From: Silvimonas sp. JCM 19000
GTDB lineage: Bacteria > Pseudomonadota > Gammaproteobacteria > Burkholderiales > Chitinibacteraceae
DNA length: 24,628 nt
Assembly (NCBI GenBank): GCA_001313065.1
Contig: BBFD01000021.1
Location: forward strand, 1-24,628
Reading direction: 5' to 3'
The position numbers were made by a program, and so were the translations under genes. Numbering within the stretch: position 1 is the first letter of the stretch; each line of letters begins with the position of its first letter. Shown piece after piece: positions 19,797 through 24,628 of the stretch. Under the pieces are notes generated by a model, which was given only the letters and a program-made list of their open reading frames with translations, ran no database searches and was not told where the DNA came from.

Positions 19797-19922
19797 GTAT
19801 GCGTCAGTCCAATGCGGTTTTATAAGAATGGGAGCCTAGCGCAGGCGCGCCGTGTTCTGCATGGCCCAGGCGGCAGAGAGCAAGGCGCATTCCCGGGCGG
19901 CGTGCCCCTTGCCGTAGTGAAT

Positions 19923-20432
19923 TCAGATCAGCGAGCTGCGCCGTTCCAGCAGCACCACATTCAGCCAGCGGCCGTGCAACTGCCCTAGCCTTTCGCGCAC
20001 GCCAACCACCCTGAAACCCGCATTGGCGTGCAGGCGCAGGCTGGCGGCGTTGGATTCGAATATGCCGGCCTGCAACGTCCACAGGCCCTGGTTTTCCGAT
20101 TCGGTAACCAGCGCATCCAGCAAGCGCCGGCCCAGCCCCAGCCCACGCGCCGCGGCCGCTATATAGATACTCACAATCGCCACGCCACGATAAACATGCC
20201 GCCCGGAATATGGGGACAACGCCGCCCAACCTTGCAGCACACCGTCGTGCTCGATAACCAGGCGACAGCATGGCAAATGCGATTGCTCAAAGGCGTCCCA
20301 GCCTGGCGTGGCCGTTTCAAAAGTGGCGCTACCCGCATCGATGCCCTCGCGGTAGATGGCTTCGACGGCGGGCCAGTCCTGCGCGTGCATGGCGCGGATC
20401 CGGATCTGGGCGGCAGTGACGGGCTGGCTCAT
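19923..20432 (-). CDS. GNAT N-acetyltransferase, phosphinothricin/methionine-sulfone type
   Basis: About 169 residues, in frame. It matches the chromosomal MnaT/Pat-like acetyltransferases along its length: IYREGIDAGSATFET..PGWDAF, GWAALSPYSGRHVYRGVA.VSIYI, the acetyl-CoA loop ARGLGLGRRLLDAL, SENQGLWTLQAGIFESNAASLRLHANAGFRVVGVRERLG, and the ending VVLLERRS. Such enzymes acetylate the amino group of toxic amino-acid analogues (methionine sulfone, sulfoximine, phosphinothricin). The exact substrate cannot be read from sequence. I chose ATG 20432 because the family starts a few residues before the IRIRAM strand; an upstream in-frame ATG at 20501 would add a non-conserved leader. It is divergent from adhE. 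Confidence 0.88.
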   Translation of the reverse strand: MSQPVTAAQIRIRAMHAQDWPAVEAIYREGIDAGSATFETATPGWDAFEQSHLPCCRLVIEHDGVLQGWAALSPYSGRHVYRGVAIVSIYIAAAARGLGLGRRLLDALVTESENQGLWTLQAGIFESNAASLRLHANAGFRVVGVRERLGQLHGRWLNVVLLERRSSLI

Positions 20433-20504
20433 GGGCGGGGTCCTGATGGCGGAAATGGAGCGATTTTGCGATAGCGCGCCGTTATACGGCAATGCGATCA
20501 AAAA

Positions 20505-20531
20505 ATGTAGCTCGGCTTACACCTGCTACAT
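20505..20531. promoter_or_regulatory. Inverted repeat ATGTAGC-N13-GCTACAT in the divergent GNAT/adhE region
   Basis: ATGTAGC (20505-20511) and GCTACAT (20525-20531) are perfect inverted copies, 20 bases centre to centre, as expected for a dimeric repressor or a hairpin. It lies between the two divergent genes, just before the FNR-like site. No regulator is identified. Confidence 0.35.
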
Positions 20532-20541
20532 GCCATTGGTC

Positions 20542-20555
20542 TTGAGGCAGATCAA
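20542..20555 (+). promoter_or_regulatory. FNR/ANR-like binding site upstream of adhE
   Basis: TTGAG-GCAG-ATCAA matches the FNR consensus TTGAT-N4-ATCAA at nine of ten fixed positions. It lies about 180 bases before the adhE ATG. A weak -10-like TAAGCT is at 20573-20578. Anaerobic activation by FNR is common for fermentative alcohol dehydrogenases, so the site fits the gene. The rest of the 303-base gap to adhE holds only the adhE ribosome-binding site (AGGAG, 20725-20729). Confidence 0.5.
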
Positions 20556-20735
20556 CATTAAACATCAATTCGTAAGCTACCTTGCCAGTCAACCCCGCGC
20601 TGAATGTCGGACACCGCTGGCGGCGGAAAGAAAATGCCACTATTCAACAGCTTACGCCGCCAATAGTTGGCAGATGCCAACAGCATAAATCTCGATAATT
20701 CAAGGCAATCACTTTTCAAGTCTCAGGAGCTCATC

Positions 20736-23404
20736 ATGGCCGTAACAAATGTTCAGGAACTCGACCTACTGGTTGCCCGGGTCAAGAAGGCGCAACAAGT
20801 GTTCGCCACCTACACCCAGGAGCAGGTTGACGAGATTTTCCGCTGTGCTGCGCTGGCTGCTGCCGACGCACGCATCCCGCTGGCACGCATGGCCGTTACC
20901 GAAACCGGCATGGGCGTGCTTGAAGACAAAGTGATCAAAAAACCACTTCGCCTCCGAATATATCTACAACGCCTACAAAGACGAGAAAACCTGCGGTGTG
21001 CTCGAAGTCGATGCCGCTTTTGGCACCATGACCATCGCCGAACCGATCGGCATTATCTGCGGCATTGTGCCGACCACCAATCCCACCTCAACCGCCATTT
21101 TCAAGGCGTTGATTTCGCTTAAAACCCGTAACGGCATCATTTTCAGCCACATCCGCGTGCACGTAAATCCACCAACGAAGCCGCCCGTATTGTGCTTGAG
21201 GCTGCGGTCGCCGCTGGCGCGCCCAAAGACATCATCGGCTGGATTGATGCGCCGTCGGTTGAGCTGTCCAACGCGCTGATGCATCACAAAGACACCAACC
21301 TGATTCTGGCTACCGGTGGCCCCGGCATGGTGAAAGCCGCTTATTCCTCGGGCAAGCCAGCCATTGGCGTTGGTGCGGGCAATACGCCGGTGGTGGTGGA
21401 TGAAACCGCCGATATCAAGCGTATGGTCGCGTCTATCCTGATGTCCAAAACCTTTGATAACGGCGTGGTTTGTGCGTCCGAACAATCGGTCATCATCGTT
21501 GATGAAGTTTACGAGCAAGCCAAAGACCGCTTTGTGCGCAGCGGTGGTTATGTACTGAACAAGAAAGAAACCGAAGCCGTCCGCAAGGTCATTCTTGTTA
21601 ACGGTGGCCTCAACGCCAATATCGTCGGCCAATCCGCCGCACGCATTGCCGAAATGGCCGGCATCAGCGTGCCGTCGTACACCAAAGTGCTGATTGGTGA
21701 AGTCTCCAGCGTGGGCGAAGAAGAAGCGTTTGCGCATGAAAAACTGTCGCCCACGCTGGCCATGTATCGCGCCAAAGATTTTCACGACGCGGTCGATAAA
21801 GCGGTGGCCCTGGTCGCCCTTGGCGGCATTGGCCACACCTCGGCGTTGTATACCAATCAGGACATGCAGGACGAACGCATCGCCTACTTTGGCGACAAGA
21901 TGAAAACCGCGCGGATCCTGATCAATACGCCGTCGTCGCAAGGCGGGATTGGTGACTTGTATAACTTCAAGCTGGCACCGTCGCTGACCTTGGGTTGCGG
22001 TTCGTGGGGCGGTAACTCGATTTCGGAAAACGTGGGGCCCAAGCACTTGATCAACAAGAAAACCGTGGCCAAACGCGCCGAAAACATGCTGTGGCACAAA
22101 CTGCCGAAGAACATTTATTTCCGTCGGGGTTGCCTGCCGTTTGCCTTGCGCGATCTGGAAGGAAAAAAAACGCGCGTCCATCGTCACCGGCAGCTATCTG
22201 TTCAATAACGGTTATTGCGATGAAACCATCAAGATCCTGAAACAGATGGGCATGGAAGTAGAAGTGTTTTACGAAGTCGAAGCGGATCCGACGCTGGAAG
22301 TGGTGCGCAAAGGCGTGCATGCGCTCAACGTGTTCAAGCCCGACGTGATTGTTGCGCTGGGCGGCGGCAGCCCGATGGATGCGGCCAAGATCATGTGGGT
22401 GATGTACGAGCACCCCGAAGTCCACTTTGAGGACCTGGCACTGCGCTTTATGGATATCCGTAAACGCATTTACAAGTTCCCCAAGATGGGCATCAAGCCG
22501 AGCTGGTTGCCATCCCGACCACGTCGGGCACGGGTTCAGAAGTGACGCCGTTTGCGGTGGTGACCGATGAAAAAAACCGGCACCAAATACCCGATCGCCG
22601 ATTACGAGCTGACGCCGAACATGGCCATTATCGATGCCGATCTGGTCATGGATATGCCCAAATCGCTGACGGCCTTTGGCGGTATCGATGCCGTAACCCA
22701 CGCGCTGGAAGCTTATGTTTCGGTCATGGCCAACGAGTACTCCGATCCGCAAGCGTTGCAGGCGTTGACCTTGCTCAAGGCCTATCTGCCCTCTTCCTAC
22801 GCCAACGGCGCCAACGATCCGCGTGCTCGCGAGCAAGTGCACAATGCCGCCACGATTGCCGGTGTGGCCTTTGCCAATGCCTTCCTTGGGGTTTGCCACT
22901 CGATGGCGCACAAGCTGGGTGCCGAGTTCCATCTGGCACACGGCCTGGCCAATGCGCTGTTGATTACCAACGTGATCCGCTACAACGCGGTGGATATTCC
23001 GACCAAGCAAACGGCGTTCAGCCAGTATGACCGCCCGCAAGCCAAGTGCCGTTATGCCGATATCGCCGAGCATCTGGGCCTGCCGGGTAAAGATGACGAC
23101 GAGAAAGTAGAAGCGCTGATCGCTGGGTGAATGAGTTGAAAAAAACACGCTCGGCATTCCTGCTTCGATTCAGGCCGCTGGCGTGCCGGAAGCCTTGTTC
23201 CTGGCCAAGCTGGATGAAGTCGCCGAAGAAGCTTTCGATGACCAGTGTACTGGCGCCAACCCGCGCTATCCGCTGATCTCTGAGCTGAAGCAGATCCTGC
23301 TCGACAGCTACTACGGCCGCACTTACGTAGAAAGCTATGAGCGCGAGCAAGTCGAAGCGGTGGTTGCCAAAGCGCAAGCGGCGGCCAAAGCGGCAGCCAA
23401 ATAA
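20736..23404 (+). CDS. adhE: Bifunctional acetaldehyde-CoA/alcohol dehydrogenase (AdhE; several frame breaks)
   Basis: Reduces acetyl-CoA to acetaldehyde and then ethanol with NADH in fermentation. About 888 residues rejoined, the normal AdhE size. The N-terminal aldehyde dehydrogenase half shows ICGIVPTTNPTSTAIFKALISLKTRN, GPGMVKAAYSSGKPAIGVGAGNTP and the catalytic Cys in NGVVCASEQS. A linker (FRRGCLPFALRDLEGKKRA) leads to the C-terminal iron-type alcohol dehydrogenase. That half has GGGSPMDAAKIMW, IPTTSGTGSEVTPFAV, DAVTHALEAY and the metal-binding GVCHSMAHKLGAEFHLAHG. Breaks are near 20938 and 22163 (A6 and A8, one too many), 21147, 22506 and 23126 (one missing), 22567 (A7) and 23141 (A7). 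AGGAG lies 6-10 bases before the ATG. A strong terminator follows. Confidence 0.95.
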
Positions 23405-23434
23405 GTCCTTGCGCTGCCGACTTCAACGCAATAC

Positions 23435-23468
23435 AAAACGCCCCGGATGCTTCGGGGCGTTTTTTTTG
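23435..23468 (+). terminator. Rho-independent terminator after adhE
   Basis: ACGCCCCG (23438-23445) pairs with CGGGGCGT (23453-23460) around a seven-base loop, followed by a run of eight T. Preceding A residues extend the stem. A textbook terminator about 30 bases after the adhE stop; the A run on its left could let it work on the minus strand too. Confidence 0.93.
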
Positions 23469-23530
23469 GTGGCTCTCGCGGCCGGGATGCCAGTAGCATG
23501 CTGCGCTTTAGTCTCCCGCCTGCCCGCCGC

Positions 23531-24434
23531 ATGAAGCCTGTGTCATCTTCAGCCCACGCCGTGCAATCCGGCTTCGCCCCGTTCGCGCCCATGCTGTTTG
23601 TGCTGCTCTGGAGTAGCGGGTTTATTGCCGCCAAATTGGGCCTGCGCTATATCGCGCCCTTCCATTTTCTGGCCCTGCGCTTTGCGCTGGTGCTGTTGAT
23701 TCTGTTGCCGCTGGCACCGTTATTCAAAGTGCGTTGGCCGCGCGGACGCTTGCTGCTCCACGCCGGCATCGCGGGCTGCTGACGCAAACGCTGTACTTTA
23801 TCGGCGTCTTTACCGCGCTGGGGGTGGGGATGTCGGCGGGCACGATGGCCTTGATTGCCGGCTTGCAGCCCATCGTGGTGAGCGTATTGGCGGCGCGCTG
23901 GCTGCCCGAACAACGCAGTGCGCGGCAATGGGGCAGCTTGTTGCTGGCTTTGCTCGGCGTGATTCTGGTGGTGGGCAACAAGCTGGGCAGCGGGGTCTTG
24001 AGCCTGGGCGGCGTGCTGGCCGCAGTGACGGCCTTATGCTCGATCAGCGCGGGCACGGTTTATCAGAAACGCTTTTGCGCCTCGGTCGATTTGCTGGCGG
24101 CTTCGGCAATTCAGTGCGCAGTGTCGCTGGCAGTGATTGCACCGCTGGCCTGGGCGACCGAAGCGGCGCATTTTGATCCGCATCCTGCGTTCTGGCTGGC
24201 TTGGCATGGCTGGTGCTGGTGGTGTCGATTGGTGCGATCGGCATTTTGTTATGGCTGCTGCGCCATGGGGAGGCAGGCAAGGTCGCCAGTTTGTTCTTTC
24301 TGGTTCCGCCCGCCACCACCCTTATGGCGTGGCTCGTCTTTGCCGAACCGCTTACCGTGCCGATGCTGGGCGGCACCGCGCTGGCCGTTATCGGCGTGTG
24401 GCTAGCGGCAAAGACACCGTCCGCCCGCGCCTGA
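23531..24434 (+). CDS. EamA/DMT-family membrane transporter (two frame breaks)
   Basis: About 300 residues with ten predicted helices in two EamA repeats, the usual DMT-exporter layout. Repeat one begins FAPMLFVLLWSSGFIAAKLGLRYIAPFHFLALRFALVL and runs to LALLGVILVVGN. Repeat two begins GGVLAAVTALCSISAGTVYQKRF and ends FFLVPPATTLMAWLVFAEPLTVPMLGGTALAVIGVWLA. These exporters move small metabolites or drugs; the substrate is not predictable. Breaks lie near 23778 and 24205, one base missing in each. I chose ATG 23531 since homologues start close to the first helix; ATG 23498 is also in frame, and neither has a clear ribosome-binding site. It is separated from adhE by the terminator, so it needs its own promoter. 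Confidence 0.85.
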
Positions 24435-24454
24435 GCGCCCCGCACCTCTCTGAC

Positions 24455-24486
24455 AAGCGCAAGCGCGATCATTCGGCCTTGCGCTT
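24455..24486. terminator. Hairpin between convergent genes at the right edge
   Basis: AAGCGCAAG (24455-24463) and CTTGCGCTT (24478-24486) form a perfect nine-base stem. The plus strand continues TTCTTC, a T-rich tail. It follows the transporter stop by about 20 bases and overlaps the end of the minus-strand frame. Confidence 0.55.
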
Positions 24487-24628
24487 TTCTTCGTGCGCGT
24501 GATGCTCGGCGTGCGGGTGCGCTTCTGCGTTTTTTGTGGACGCGTTTCCGCTGGCAGTCGTTGTTGCACCGGCTGTGCTTGTGGCCGTTGCGGTTGTTGC
24601 TGCGCGGGTGCGGGCGCCGGTCGGGCAG
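24469..24628 (-). CDS. Probable C-terminus of a minus-strand gene, Gln/Pro- and His-rich (start outside window)
   Basis: Reading the minus strand from the window edge gives a low-complexity tail rich in Gln, Pro and Arg (APAQQQPQRPQAQPVQQRL). If the A6 run near 24530-24535 is adjusted by one more or two fewer bases, this continues as NAEAHPHAEHHAHEEKRKAE and ends in TGA at 24469. Codon use and composition fit a disordered tail, as seen on RNA helicases or similar proteins, but there is no domain to name it. Without the correction the same frame runs on past the hairpin into the transporter gene, which is less likely. Confidence 0.35.
   Translation of the reverse strand, partial: CPTGARTRAATTATATSTAGATTTASGNASTKNAEAHPHAEHHAHEEKRKAE

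Noticed and set aside
19923..20432. Acquired phosphinothricin-resistance (bar/pat) gene
   Set aside because: The sequence fits ordinary chromosomal MnaT-type acetyltransferases, and there is no mobile element or resistance context nearby.
20973..22187. A 404-codon open frame on the minus strand
   Set aside because: It lies opposite adhE. Its protein has no recognisable domain and a His/Gly/Arg-rich composition typical of the complement of a GC-rich gene.
22051..23157. A 368-codon open frame on the minus strand
   Set aside because: Also the shadow of adhE; the plus strand here encodes the iron-binding alcohol dehydrogenase motifs.

Overview
The window is GC-rich bacterial chromosome, most likely from a Gram-negative betaproteobacterium. 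Outer-membrane proteins (TolC-type, beta-barrel), lipoproteins, a full-length AdhE and an SdsA-type alkylsulfatase all fit. A Neisseriales relative is a guess from gene content only. No rRNA, tRNA, CRISPR array, insertion sequence or phage gene was seen.

The consensus carries many single-base indels. Nearly every long gene is broken into two to ten reading-frame pieces. The breaks lie at A/T runs of six or more (usually one base too many) or at short G/C runs (one base too few). Rejoining the pieces gives full-length proteins with intact catalytic motifs. I therefore list each as one gene with its breaks noted, and I read the breaks as sequence errors rather than gene decay.

Layout. (1) 1-8121, plus strand: the 3' part of a large VCBS-repeat surface protein, followed by a tight, overlapping gene set: TolC-type outer-membrane lipoprotein, short HlyD-type adaptor, GAF-like/HlyD adaptor, and a fused membrane zinc peptidase (M50)/HlyD protein. 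It looks like an export route for the repeat protein, but no ABC ATPase is encoded in it. This is the most unusual system here. (2) 8163-9577, minus: ArsR-type regulator, SYLF-domain lipoprotein and a small membrane protein. (3) 9662-13663, minus: a secreted formylglycine-type arylsulfatase and a secreted SdsA-type zinc alkylsulfatase, which together suggest release of sulfate from organic sulfate esters. (4) 13980-16197, plus: an outer-membrane beta-barrel and an unrecognised inner-membrane protein. (5) 16253-18910: a DUF2252 protein (minus), a tiny lysine-rich exported protein and a DUF4239-like membrane protein (plus). (6) 19209-20432, minus: TMEM175-like channel and a phosphinothricin-type N-acetyltransferase. 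(7) 20736-24434, plus: adhE, with an FNR-like site upstream and a strong terminator downstream, then an EamA-type transporter. (8) The right edge holds the probable 3' end of a minus-strand gene.
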